A stretch of 64,000 bases of DNA from Lonicera japonica. Its lineage: Eukaryota > Streptophyta > Magnoliopsida > Dipsacales > Caprifoliaceae. The stretch spans positions 5,124,501 to 5,188,500 of the forward strand of contig CM038469.1 in NCBI GenBank assembly GCA_021464415.1, read 5' to 3'. Positions 35,453 through 47,185 of this stretch are shown one piece after another. Every line of letters begins with the position of its first letter. Positions within the stretch are counted from its first letter, which is position 1. Under the pieces are notes generated by a model. It did not search any database. It saw nothing but the letters and a program-made list of their open reading frames with translations, and was not told the DNA's origin. The translations under genes and the position numbers were made by a program.

Positions 35453-38235
35453 TCAGCTTGGCGAAACCTTCCTTGTCACGGCCTTAGTGAGGATGTCAGT
35501 TAACTGATCTTCAGAGCGTACATGGGGAACAAAAATAACTTTCTCTTCTAATTTCTCTTTGATGAAGTACCTATCCACTTCAACATGCTTTGTTCTATCA
35601 TGTTGAACTGGATTGTGTGCGATATCACATGCTGCCTTGTTGTCGCAATATAGTACCATGGGTTATGTAGGAGGAAAATCGAGATCTGTCAGTAGCAATG
35701 TTAACCATAATAACTCTTGAATACCAACTGCCATTCCTCGATATTCTGCTTCTGCTCTTGATCGGGATACTACATTTTGCTTCTTACTTCTCCAAGTGAC
35801 CAAGTTTCCTCCTACAAATGTGAAGTACCCTGATGTAGACCTTCTATCACATATATTACCTGCCCAATCAGCATCAGTGTATCCTTCAACCTTCAGGATA
35901 TCCTCATTTTTCTGGAATAGGATTCCCTTTCCAGGAGTTGCTTTAAGATAACTGATAATCCTCATAACTGCCTGCATATGCTTCTCCCCTGGATTATGCA
36001 AGAATTGACTGACAATACTCAATGTATATGATATATCAGGCCTTGTATGTGTTAGATACATCAATCTCTGATAGCGCCCTTTATCGACAGACACTTGATC
36101 TGTTTCGACCTCTAACTTCAATCCTTCCTCCATTAGAGTCTCTGATGGTTGACAAGCGGACATTTCGGTTTTATTCAGTAAGTCTAGGGCATATTTTCTC
36201 TGAGATAGGAATTTGCCTTTTGATGATCTAGACACCTCGATCCCCAGATAAGCTCTTTCATATCAAACTATTGAGATAAGAGCTTCTTCAATGCTTGTTG
36301 TTCTTGAGGGTCGTTTCCTGTGAGCACCATGTCATCTACATAAACGATAAGTGCTATAATCTTCCCATGACTTTTCTTTAAAAATAAAGTATGATCAAAA
36401 TTACTTTGGCTGTACCCAAACTTTCGCATCGATCTGGTGAATCTCCCAAACCAAGCTCTAGGGGATTGTTTCAGTACATACAAAGATTTTTTCAACTTGC
36501 AGACTTTATTTGTATGCTTAACCTGGATCTTATATCCAGGTGGGAACTCTATATATACTTCCTCCTCTAAATCCCTATGTAGGAAGGCATTTTTTACATC
36601 GAACTGTTGTAGAGGCCATTCTAAATTTGCAGCTAATGAGAGTATCACTCGCACTGTATTGATCTTTACTACTGGCGCAAATGTCTCTAAATAATCGATC
36701 CCATGCGTCTTTGTGTAATCTTTTGCAACCAGTCTCGCTTTGAATCGTTCGATTGTTCCATCTGCTTTAAATTTCACAGTGTACACCCACTTGCAACCCA
36801 CTTTCTTCGTTCCTACTGGTAATTCGGTCAATTCACAGGTGTCATTTATTCATCTCCTCATCCATTGCTGATTTTCACTTAGAATCACATAAGGCTTCCT
36901 GCACACTGTTAGGAATAGATATAGAAGATAATTGATTCACAAAAGAGTTGTTAGATACAGTTAACCATTCATAAGACACATAATTATTCATAGGATATTT
37001 GGCTTTATTGGTAAAGTTTGGGTCATATGTGGGTTTAAGTACACTTCTATTTGATCAGTTAAGAAGTTGCTTTTTAGGAATAGAAGAATATGATACCTGG
37101 GAGGACTCAGTTTCAGGGATAATTGAAGTGGACAATTGGTTATTTGCGTCAGGTGGTGACGGAGACGGAGACGACACAACTTCACTTGGCAAGATTTCTG
37201 TTGTTACCATATTAGGGGATGACGTGATTTCGGTTGTTTTTGTCGCCGTTGGTGAATTCGAAGTCAACGTTGGAACCATCTCTATTGAGCTTATCTCTTC
37301 CTCATTGATATTTCCAAATAACTAAACTTCCTTATAACACTCCTCTTGAAGTTCAGCTCGGTGAAAGTACATAGTCTTTTCATGAAATATCACATCCATA
37401 GTGACATACATTTTCTGTGTGGGAGGATAATAACATCGATACCGCTTTTGAGAAGATGCATACCCTACAAAGATGCACTTGAGAGTGCGCGGTTCAAGCT
37501 TGTTCCGTTGCTCTTTTTGTAAGTGGACAAATGTAACATATCCAAACACCCGGGGATGAAGATTTAACACGGTAAGAGCTGTGATAGACTTAGCTAAAAC
37601 TTCAAAGAGTGTCTGAAAAACATGTACGACTGAGGGGATGTGGTTTACTAAATAGACAACCGAGGAGAGTGCTTCATCCCAATACGAGGTTGGTGCGTTT
37701 GCGCCAATTAGTGATGCCCGAACTATTTCTAACAAATGACGATTTTTTCGTTCGGCAACCCCACTCTGTTGAGGAGTATAAGGACATGTAGTCTAATGAA
37801 TGATCCCATGAAGTTTAAAGTATGCCTGTAACTCGGTACTTATATATTCCCCACCATTATCACTTCGGAAAACTTGAATAGTAGCATTATATTGTGTACT
37901 GATCTGTTTATGAAATCTCTGAAACAAACCACTAACTTCTCCTTTGGATTTCATGGGACACACCCAAGTCATTCGAGTGCAATCATCAATAAACGTGACA
38001 AACCATCGTATACCACCTAAAGAAGAAATGTGAGATAGTCCCCATACATCAGAATGAATAATCATAAATGGAACTGAACTTTTAGTCAATGAAGGTTTAA
38101 AGGAAGTACGATGACTTTTAGCCAGTTCATAAATCTCACAGTGAAAACCAGAAGAATTAACTTTATGAACTGAATGGGGAAATAGTTTCTTTAAGTAACA
38201 AAACGATGTGTGTTCTACTCGACGATGCCATAACT
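35453..38235 (-). pseudogene. copia integrase-RT-RNase H, nearly intact
   Basis: Integrase: HRRVEHTSF zinc-finger region at about 38225 (broken by the hAT insertion), core at 37793-38089 (VTFIDDCTRMTWV with first Asp, IQVFRSDNGGEY with second Asp) and 37322-37735 after a stop. RT: 36268-36831 (GCKWVYTVKFKADG; catalytic YVDDMVLTGND intact). RNase H: 35663-36235 (YTDADWAGN, RSRAEAEYRGMA) and 35453-35659 (VLYCDNKAACDIAHNP, KHVEVDRYFI). Defects are few: a stop near 37320, a small deletion with frameshift at about 36245 that removes residues between MKEL and YLGIEVSRSS, and a stop at 35660. No gag or protease. Confidence 0.9.
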
Positions 38236-40381
38236 AGGGGTGGCATTTTCAAACCGTAAACTGAAAACTGACCAATCGGTTACCGACATCACTCGATTGC
38301 GGTTTTCATTATGTATGCTATCGGTTATTACTAACCGACCGATCAAAAAAAATTTACAGCCAATTTTTAGTACTAAACCGAGTCAACTGACCATTACATT
38401 GTTTTTTAACATAGAAACTAGAAAGTCAGAAGCATAATAAGTTACTAAGTTGGTAACTGAGGAACATTACACACTAATTAAAAGAATAAAAGTTTAATAA
38501 AAAAAGAAAGAAAGAAAGAATAAAAGTAAAAAGCTACAGTCAGTCAACAATTCATTTTCCCCCTTTCCCATTTCCCCCCACTCCGTTGTCCGTTCTCCAC
38601 TTCTCTGGTTCTCCCTCACAAACCCTCACTTCCTCCGTTCCTCGATCCACTTCCTGTATTCCTCTTGCACAGCGCCACGCCGCCATAGCCTACACTCCAC
38701 ACTCCACAGAGACAGACCCCCACTCCTCGTCTCCTCCGTGGTTCCATCCCTCACTCAGTCACTCTCCCCAGTCTCCGGTCTCTAATCTCCATCTTCGTCG
38801 ACTGTGAGAATCCGGACCCATACCCCGAGAGAAGAAAAGAGTCCTCGTTCTCGGTTTCATTTGAAAACGTGTTTTGTAGAGTCGCCAGTTTGTTTTACGA
38901 GAAAACAAACAAAAGATCGTACAAAGGACAATTCGAAAATGAATTATCCTTTATACGTTTGAAACCAGAGAATTATTTTGAAAATTTACTTTGCTAGGGT
39001 TCGGGAACTACGTTACGAACTGGGAAGGTGTTAGGCACCCAATTCGCCCTTCCGGTCTCTTAATGGATCATGTATCTAATTCCTATTTTAGATATCTTGC
39101 AAGTAGTTCGAATGGTTTTTAGAATAGTCCTTTCCGGATAAATTTAGTTTAAAACAATATTTTGAAATCAGACTCGAGCTTTGCGAGCGCCTACGTATTC
39201 ATTCGTAGAATGAAATCAGAGTCTCGTAGTTCCTTTCTTTTGGAAACTGTTTTTTTATTTTTGTTTGTTTTGAAAACGTGTCAAAACAGGTTTTAGATTT
39301 CTTGTAAAACTTAGAAAGGATTTGTTTTGAAAGCAATGAACTTCTTTGCAAGTTATCTAATTTTCTGTGTTAAAAGTGAAATTAAATGCAGTACTGAAAT
39401 TAAGGAGGGTTGTAGAAAATATACCTGATGCGCTTGAAGAAGAAATAAGAACCTTGCCTTGATTGCTCCTTTCTCTCTCTAGAACTTTCTCTCTCTAGAA
39501 ATTCTCTCTCTAAAACTTTCTCTCTCAGAATTTCTCTAAAATGACTCTCTAATAATTTTGACAGAGTTTCTACTTGCTAAAAAACACTATTGAGTGTTGA
39601 TGCCCCTAAATGAGAGCCCAAGGGTCCTATTTATAGCAAAAATCTCGCCAAAAACGCTCCAAAAGAGGCCAACCGCAAAGGGTAGCCGCAGGGCGTGCGG
39701 CTAGGTGCCAACCGTGCGGTTGGGGGCGTGTGGCTGGCTACCAAAAAACTCAATTTTTCTAACGGGGCGCTGCCCCGCACCCCGTCCTAGTAAGCGAAGT
39801 GGCGACAAGGTTGCGATTAATTCCTAACGCGCTCGAAAATCAGGGTTTTTCCTAACAGTCTCTTGTATGCATGACGACTCAAGACTTGATGCAGAATGCT
39901 TGTTAGGTTCACGCGAGAGTCGCGGATTGGGGTGTTCACACCGACTCTCCCGTATGATTTCTCCCTCATTGACTGCTGTGTTGTTTTGGAATATCATTAA
40001 CTCATTGTTATCTTTCTTTTGTAGCTCTGCAAACTACAAAAAGTGTGCAGCTAAAATGCATTTTTTTTTGTCTTCTTTGGTTTTAGGCTATCGTTGGTTT
40101 TAGGCTAGCTAGGGCATTTAGGAATTGTTATTATAAATCATAAGATGGATTGATGGAATGATGGATGGTTGCAGAACTAATGAGCATATTTTAGTGAAAA
40201 AGTGCATTGGTCGGTTTATACGGATTACCGACCGAACCAACCGAAAACTTCGGTTTAACCGAAAGTCGGTTTACCGACCATGTCGGTTCGGTTGCGGTTT
40301 TGAAAATTTTATTACCGATTTGGTCGGTTCGGTTTGCAAACCGACCATGTCGGTTCGGTAACCGAACCGCTACCACCCCTA
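38235..40381. mobile_element. Non-autonomous hAT element, 2.1 kb
   Basis: Terminal inverted repeats TAGGGGTGGCA and TACCACCCCTA, with a perfect 8-bp duplication GCCATAAC at 38227-38234 and 40382-40389, the hAT signature. Subterminal regions are packed with CGGTTCGG/CCGACCGAACC motifs in both orientations, likely transposase-binding sites. No transposase domain remains; a C-rich leader-like block (38565-38800) may be its former 5' end. It landed in the copia integrase and contains a solo LTR. Confidence 0.92.
38803..39940 (-). mobile_element. Gypsy-type solo LTR inside hAT element
   Basis: 1138 bp. Ends TGTGAGAATCC and GGTGTTCACA, flanked by TCGAC (38798-38802) and CCGAC (39941-39945), a 4/5 target duplication. 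Read on the minus strand it starts TGTGAACACCCCAATCC and has a TATA box (GCTATAAATAGGACCC) near 39630. No coding domain. Confidence 0.82.
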
Positions 40382-40453
40382 GCCATAACCAAAGTTTAGC
40401 CTGAAGGTTTGGTGGATGTATGGGAGGTTGTGATGGCGAGAATATCACTATCC

Positions 40454-40464
40454 CTTTGATACCA
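40454..40464 (-). other. copia primer-binding site
   Basis: Minus-strand TGGTATCAAAG directly follows the 5' LTR end CAACA, the usual copia primer site. Confidence 0.85.
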
Positions 40465-40655
40465 TGTTGAGGAATATAGAGAGAGAAGAGAGAATGAATT
40501 ATATTGTTATGATTATGAATGAATACAAAGGTCCCTTAAATAGGGATGAAATGAGCTATACATGGAAAGAAAAATAAAATCATATGATTCTAGGAATCAT
40601 AGTAGTCAACTATACCATATCTATAATATACCATATCTATACATATATTCTAATA
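40465..40655 (-). mobile_element. 5' LTR of young copia
   Basis: 191 bp, partner of 35230-35404. It has an extra ATATACCATATCTATA-type repeat near 40610-40640 and otherwise only a few substitutions. Confidence 0.9.
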
Positions 40656-41058
40656 GCTTTGTCATTCTTTAGTTAGCCATCTTGTAAGCTGTTTTAAGTC
40701 GCAAGCTATGTTTGATCATTTTTTATATTTTAACCGGCTTACTTCGTAAGATGATAGCTTCATTTCTGGATTTCAAGTTTTGAGCCCGGAGGGTGTAAGG
40801 TTGGTGATCCAGAGCAGCTATGAAGGAATCTATCCTAGCACCAGATTTAATGGTGAATCAAGAAGAAGAGCACATTTAAAGAAGAGAAGAATTATAAGAG
40901 CTAAACTAACTCCATACTCAATTCTTATTCCTTCAAGTATGCCTCGGGGCCATCTGCAATGGTAATTTTATTCATATTTTTCTATGTTGTGTCACGGTGG
41001 AATTGTGGAAGAATGCTCGTTCGTTTGTTGATCCAACTGACAGATTATTTTCACAAGC

Positions 41059-41935
41059 TAGGGGTGTGCGCCAAAACCGAAAAACAGAACCAGCCCAAAA
41101 TTGCTGGGGTTTTTTTTTTTTTTTTTTTTTTTAAATTAGTATGGTCTGTTCAGTTTAGAAAATAGAAATGTGATTGTCCTCAGTTTGGTTCACAGTTTTA
41201 AGTCATAAGAAACTGGCTACAACTGAAACTAAACCGGTGTTTTAGTGTAATACAAATTTCTCACACAGGTGGAATGTTGTTATTGATTCCCAATGCCTAT
41301 GTAGTATTATTGTTGGTGCACGTGTATCGGAACAAAACAACTAAAATATCCAATCTCAAATCTTTCTCATTCTCCATGTTCTGAAAAGAAAACTCTGAAG
41401 TCCCGTTTTCTTTTTGGCCAATTCAATCCTCCGCCAATACCACTCTCTCACTGCGCTGGCCACTTTGTATCACTTTTCACTGCAACCAGCGAAACGCAGA
41501 AGAAGAGTGTTGAGATTCACTTTGTGGGGGAGATTTCATTTCGAGATTTTTGGTTTTTCAATTGTTATACTAATATATGCATTTGTATATTTATGTGTTC
41601 ATGATTCACTACTATTTTTTGTTTTGGAAACTTAATCCACTTCATCAATGGTGATTGGTGAGATATATTAGTCTTCTTTTGTTTATGTTATATATAGATC
41701 ATTTTTTGTGTATATAGAATTTTGATTTCTTCATGAATATGCTCATATATTTGAATCTTTTTCTATTCACCTTCGTCTTTGTTTGCTTCACCGGAAAAAC
41801 CGAGACTGACCGAAGTTGATTGCGACCTAGACTGACGGTTATATGATCCATTGGTTTGGGCCTCATTTGGTCAATGAGCAAAATCGACAGTCGGTTTGGT
41901 CGGCCGGAATGCTACAAAGTTCGGTTATGTTATAT
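41059..41935. mobile_element. Old hAT remnant, block A copy
   Basis: Left end TAGGGGTGTGCGCCAAAACC follows TCACAAGC (41051-41058). Its right end is lost here, but the same 8 bp follow the right end of the sister copy at 54843-54850. The element was therefore present before the duplication. Poly-T (41109-41132) and AAACCGGT motifs are inside. No transposase is seen. Confidence 0.7.
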
Positions 41936-42040
41936 ATATATACAACTTGTATATATATATATATTACATTTTTAATACATACCAATTCATACATTCCATA
42001 TATACTGATTGAGGCTTTTGAGTGAAGCAAACCCGAACTT

Positions 42041-42776
42041 ACACAATTATACAAATTTTATGTGGAACTCATACTCGCTTAGCTCGATCTTGAAAAAACC
42101 CTTCGTAAATTTGACTCATTAGAAATATTGTAGTCTGAAAAATATTTATAGTGGAATTCAATATACATGAACCACCAATTGAAAATAACTTGACCCAATT
42201 GATAACAAAAAATTATCGAAAAACTTGAAGTCGTACCTTTTACTATATGCATAAACTCGAACTTGATCAGGCATGTTCCAACCCACTTCATGTGTTGTAA
42301 TTATATGATATTATTAAAGAGTATCTAAATGACACAAAATAGTAATTATATGATATTTTTTGTCTCTCAAGGAAGAAAAAAGGTTATCATTTAAAAATAA
42401 CTTTTTTATTTAAATTGGCAGGGTAAATTTTAATTTTTTTAAACTTTTTCGTAATTTTTTGAAAAAAATGATAGCTACAATAAATCTTAATTGTAATTGT
42501 AATAGTAAATTAAAATTGATACTTTATATTGATTGCATGATGTTTGTCTTTAATCAAATTATAATTGCCCTTAAATGTTAACTAATTTAATTATTTGAAA
42601 ATTTTGCTTTCTATTTTTTTTGCTATTATGAAATTTATCTCAAACAAAAAACCAAAAAAAAATCTTTTGAATTAAAGAAAAGATACTCCAGCTGCGAAAA
42701 TCTAATCTAAAAGCAAATAAATTGAAGGGTTTTAGTAGAAGGGTGGTCTTTGTAAATACATAAAATATAACAAAAT
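42041..42776. other. AT-rich spacer, nothing recognised
   Basis: Beyond the end of block A. Very AT-rich, with short A/T homopolymers. No gene, terminal repeat or domain is seen. Confidence 0.5.
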
Positions 42777-43403
42777 TAGAGGTGTTAAGACCTATTTAAA
42801 AACTGAACCGATCCAGATCAATCTGTAAAACCCCAAACCGAAAAAACTAAAAACAAGAAAACCGAACCGAACCGAATTATGAATAAGAAAATAAAAAATG
42901 TTAATATATATTCTAAGGGCACACGTTAATTATAATATAATATAAAAAAGAGAGCATTTTATAAGAATATGTTCTTTATTAATGCATATTGTGATCATTT
43001 TAAAAAAAAAAAAACTCATTAACGCATACCCTTATTATTGAATTAAGTACATAATGCTAAGATTTTTTTTATCACATACATGATGACAAGATAATTTATC
43101 ATTTTATTTAATGTACTTTATTCTTGTAAATGTACAAATAAAATAGTAACTAAATAGAAAACATGATATCTATATGTTTGCTCCTTATTTCTAAAAAGCC
43201 ACGAATTTAATTTGAATATGAATCAATCTTAGATTACTATTAGTATTAAATTGTTATGTTAAATTGATTTAGAAAAAAAATTACACATAGGTCAAAACCA
43301 AATAGAAACTGGATCAAAAAGTTTGATTCGAGTTTGGGTTTAGAAGATTTGGAAACTAAAACCGAATTTTTACATGGATTGACCGAAACCAAAAACACCC
43401 CTA
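42777..43403. mobile_element. hAT MITE, 627 bp
   Basis: Ends TAGAGGTGTTAAG and CAAAAACACCCCTA are inverted repeats, flanked by the perfect 8-bp duplication AACAAAAT at 42769-42776 and 43404-43411. AACCGAACCG motifs lie near the left end. Non-coding. The flanking DNA holds a GGGTGGT-TTGTAAATACAT repeat on both sides. Confidence 0.9.
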
Positions 43404-43411
43404 AACAAAAT

Positions 43412-44717
43412 AAAGTTATGGGTGGTTTGTGTAAATACATTAAAAGTTAGGGTGGTTTCTATAAATAAATTTAGCTTTCCGTTAGGTTTTTTAACAGAAG
43501 GTAACGAATGGACCTAATTGAAAGTAATTAAAATTTTTATTACCGTAACTGTAAAAAATGTTGCATGAGGAAAGTGCTAAAAGTGTAAAAGTTTGTTACT
43601 ATTTTTTGTCATTTAGCCTTAAAGAGTTATTATTATATTCAATTAATGTGAGGGCAAACGGGTTAATCAAATAAGTCTTAAAAATAAAATAGATACATTT
43701 TAGCTGTCCTAAATCATTGAAACAGATCTGGATAATAATTGGGAAGATTATTTTTGGAAAGTTTTATATTATGACTTTTTTGGGGGTTAAGAAGTTAGTT
43801 CAGTTTAGTGTAATACTAACTCACCTTGGCATTACACAAGGTTCAAACTCATGGTAAAATAACTTATTTCCCTTTTCCTCACAATTGTTCAAGTGAACCA
43901 AAAAAACATATTATAAAATTTTAAGATATTGAAATATATTTTAGTAATAATTTTATTTTATGAGACTAATTTTAGTACGAGACTAATTATTAATCTGGGT
44001 TATATGATAATACGTATTGGTTATTGATAATATGTTTATGAAAGAGAGAGACTTTCAATTGACATATGTTTCGAGTTTTTTTTTTCTTTTTATTATTACA
44101 ATAAAGAGATAAAATTTATGTATTAATTAGTATTACAGTTAAAAAATTAAATCTCAGCTGTGAATTGTAAAGATAAATTAAATAAGTTTGAAAGACTCTA
44201 ATATTTAATATTGCGAATGACAATACCTTGAGAGATTAAATTTTGCTATTGAACGGAATATCCCGGTGTGAACAAAAAAAATAATAATTAAAAATATAAT
44301 TATGATTATGATTAATGGATAAAAATGTAACACAAAAAATTATAAAAGTTTCAAACACCTCATATCTACTAATGAATTAAATATTTAGTCATAATTATCA
44401 TTAAAATTAGCAATAGGCCATCACAATTCTAAACCGTTGGATTAAAAAATAAAGCCTCAAATTAAATTTGAGTCACCGCCGATTGAGAACATACAAATAA
44501 AAAATCCTCTATATCGAAATTGAATTAATTTATTAATAGATAACTTTTTCAGTCCAACACGATTTTAAACTTCTCTTATGCTATCCTTAATATATTGAAA
44601 TTCGTGACCCCCGTCCTTACTATTTATATTAGAACAAGCATGAATACGTGCTAAACGGATTGTTTATTTATTCCTTAACAAAATAATTCTTTTTTATTTA
44701 TAATTATATTATATAAC
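43412..44717. other. AT-rich spacer, nothing recognised
   Basis: 1.3 kb with very high AT content, short homopolymers and no supported coding sequence or transposon ends. Confidence 0.5.
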
Positions 44718-44726
44718 TTTTTATTA

Positions 44727-46232
44727 GGGAAAAAACAAAAAAAACCTTGAAGTTTGAGGATATTTGCAATCTTGACCCCGAAATTTGAAACTTTGCAATC
44801 GTGCCTCCAAAGTAATTTTTCACTGCAATTTGGACCCTCTGTCCAATTCCTCTGTTAAAATTAACGTTTTGCTGACGTGGCAACCAATTTTATTTTATTT
44901 TTTTTTCTTAAACTTCTCATTTGCTAGTAAAATGAGAAAATATGTAGGCAATGAAAACATATCAAAAAGCCTAAAAAAAAAGGTACCTAAAATTTCTTTT
45001 GCTTTGCAAAAATGACGTAAAAAAAAGACTACTAATTTTCTAACTAAAAAGGCAAAATAATTTGTTTTTTTACTAAATCTACATGCTTCTAACTAACACA
45101 ATCGCTTTAAAAAAATTAAGTATTATTTAAAAAGGGTTCAAATTTGTGGCTTCCTTGCATGTGTTTATTTATTGTGTTATTTAAGAATTGTTTTGTTAGG
45201 TTTTGAAATTCAAATTGCAAAAAATATCTATATTACTCATATTACATATAAAAATATTGGATTTTTGTGGTGTGCTTATAATCGATTTTGTCGCAATTTT
45301 TTTTCGCTCCCACGTCGATATTAAGAGTTATTTTTTTAAAAAAAAAATTAAAAATAAACATAATAATACATTTAATGGTGAGAACATCCATTTTTATTAT
45401 AAAATGTGTTCTTTATTTTTTGGATTTACTTTTAAAATGTGTTCTTTATGTATAAATATGCTTCCAAAAAATAAAGAACACATTTTATTTTAATAAAATG
45501 TATACGTGAATGCAATTATTGTAGAAATGAATGTTCTCACCATTAAATGTATTATTATGTTTATTTTTAATTTCTTTTAAAAAAATAACTCTTAATGTCA
45601 ACGTGGGAACAGGAAAAAAAAAAACTGCGACAAAATCGTTTATAAGCACACCACAAAAATCCAATATTTTTATATGTAATATAAGTAATATAGATATTTT
45701 TTGCAATTTGAATTTCAAAACCTAATTAAACAATTCTTAAATAACACAATAAATAAACACATGCAAAGAAGTCACGAATTTAAACCCTCTTTAAATAACA
45801 CTTAATTTTTTTTAAAGTGATTGTGTTAGTTAGAATCATGTAGGTTTAGTAAAAAAAACAAATTATTTTGCCTTTTTAGTTAGAAAATTAGTAGTATTTT
45901 TTTTACATCATTTTTGCGAAGCAAAAGAAATTTTAGGTACTTTTTTTTTTTGGCTTTTTGATCTGTTTTCATTGCCTACATATTTTCTCATTTTAATAGA
46001 ACATTTTAATAGAAAATGAGAAGTTTCAGAAAAAAATAAAAATAAAAATAAAAAAAAAATAAATTAAAATTGATTGCCACGTCAGCAAAACGTTAACTTT
46101 AACAGAGGAGTTGGACGGAGGGTCCAAATTGCAGTGAAAAATTACTTTGGAGGCACGATTGCAAAGTTTTAAATTTCGAAGTTAAAATTGCAAATATCCC
46201 CAAACTTCAGAGTTTTTTTTTGTTTTTTTCCC
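44727..46232. mobile_element. 1.5-kb foldback (Mutator-type palindrome)
   Basis: A near-perfect inverted repeat: the left arm (44727 to about 45460) and right arm (about 45480 to 46232) are reverse complements for roughly 740 bp, including runs such as GGGAAAAAACAAAAAAAACC, CCAAAGTAATTTTTCACTGC and GTTTTGCTGACGTGGCAACC. A perfect 9-bp duplication TTTTTATTA flanks it (44718-44726, 46233-46241). Very long arms plus a 9-bp duplication point to a Mutator-like foldback. Open frames inside (about 45203-45493 plus, 45485-45718 minus) are mirror images of each other and not genes. Confidence 0.9.
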
Positions 46233-46319
46233 TTTTTATTATTATAATCGGTTCTTAAGACTCGTCTATTTTTTTAATATAGCTTCGTGGTCCTTCTATT
46301 CCTTTTTTTTAAAAACTTT

Positions 46320-46350
46320 CTATTACTAATTCAATTCATGAATTAGTAAC
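46320..46350. repeat. Short inverted repeat
   Basis: TTACTAATTCA and TGAATTAGTAA form a small hairpin just upstream of the leader of block B. Role unknown. Confidence 0.5.
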
Positions 46351-46369
46351 ATAAAAACAAAAGTCTCAT

Positions 46370-46570
46370 TCTCTCCGTATCTCTCTTTCCCTCACGCTGA
46401 CGCTGTCCCCGTCCTGGCTTTCATCGGCGGCGGCGACGACGACGACGACGGCATTGTGCGCGCACACACTCCGTCGACTGATCGAAGATCATTCAGCTTC
46501 TCTCTCTTTCTCTATGGTGCGTACTTCCCCCCTTTCTCTCTCTGCGTGTACACTCTTCCATCTAATAGAG
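46370..46570 (+). promoter_or_regulatory. Probable transcribed leader of block B
   Basis: A GC-richer island: pyrimidine-rich TCTCTC tracts, a (GGC)(GAC) triplet run at 46428-46452, then GCACACACTCCGTCGACTGA and CTCTCTCTGCGTGTACAC. In block A the triplet run is missing because the partial third copy joins there. It resembles a plant 5' UTR and may be the first leader exon of the F-box gene 3.3 kb downstream or of a lost gene. Inference only. Confidence 0.4.
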
Positions 46571-47185
46571 GTGTTTGGATTCTTACTTAGCTTATCTTTT
46601 CTGCTTCTCTATTATCCGGTGGGTAGACAATCTATCTGTATGTATTCTCTATTCTCACAAAGCAGCCACAGTCCATCAAATCAATTTTTCTCTAAAATAA
46701 GGTTTTTCAAATTGAAGTTCGGGTTTTCAGAATTTCAATTCTCACAATTAGGTATTTTTTAAGCCTAGTTTTTTTTTGTTCCAATTGTCTAGTTTGGTGT
46801 AATCTAATTCCTTCAACATATGGAAATTTTCATATATGTACTTCCATTGTTTTTAGGAAGTCTAATGTCTTTGTCGTTTAATATAAAGCTAAAGCTTTCT
46901 TTGTCTTTAGGAAGTATAATTTCGTTGTCTTCTATTTACTTCATCTTTCCAAAGTCCACTGCCATAACTATCAGAGAAGGGGTTTGATCAATAATCAATG
47001 AAACTTTCAGGTTTTTATGGGCTATTTTGAATTTTTTGATCAGTTCACTCGATACCTTCCATTAGTTTGGTAATTCTTTAAGGTCGCTATATTTACTGAA
47101 GTTGTAGACCGTCGATTCTTTAACTATTCTACTTATTTGGATGGACTGCGGGGATTATGCTATGTTTGATTTGAATTTTCTTTTT

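Larger units (their letters stand above)
35230..40655 (-). mobile_element. Young Ty1/copia element with internal deletion
   Basis: LTRs at 35230-35404 and 40465-40655. On the minus strand they start TATTATAATA or TATTAGAATA (canonical TGTTAGAATA) and the 5' LTR ends CCTCAACA. The target duplication is GTTTT/GCTTT (35225-35229, 40656-40660); the sister block has GGCTTTGTC uninterrupted, which confirms the empty site. Primer site 40454-40464, polypurine tract 35405-35416. Gag and protease are absent: the sequence passes from the leader straight to the integrase zinc finger, where a hAT element later inserted. LTRs are nearly identical apart from a 16-bp repeat, so the insertion is recent. Confidence 0.93.
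30781..42040 (+). repeat. Segmental duplication block A
   Basis: Colinear with block B (46440-55370): the leader (ACACTCCGTTGACTGATC), introns and non-coding DNA, the F-box gene, the 3' flank, and an old hAT element to its right end. Without the copia inserted at 35230-40655 the block is about 5.8 kb. Confidence 0.85.

Noticed and set aside
38586..38807. Pro/Ser-rich gene in the hAT element
   Set aside because: C-rich leader-like DNA with no domain; it runs to the solo LTR border.
45203..45718. Two open frames encoding the same hydrophobic N-terminal peptide on opposite strands
   Set aside because: They are mirror images created by the palindrome at 44727-46232, with no domain similarity.
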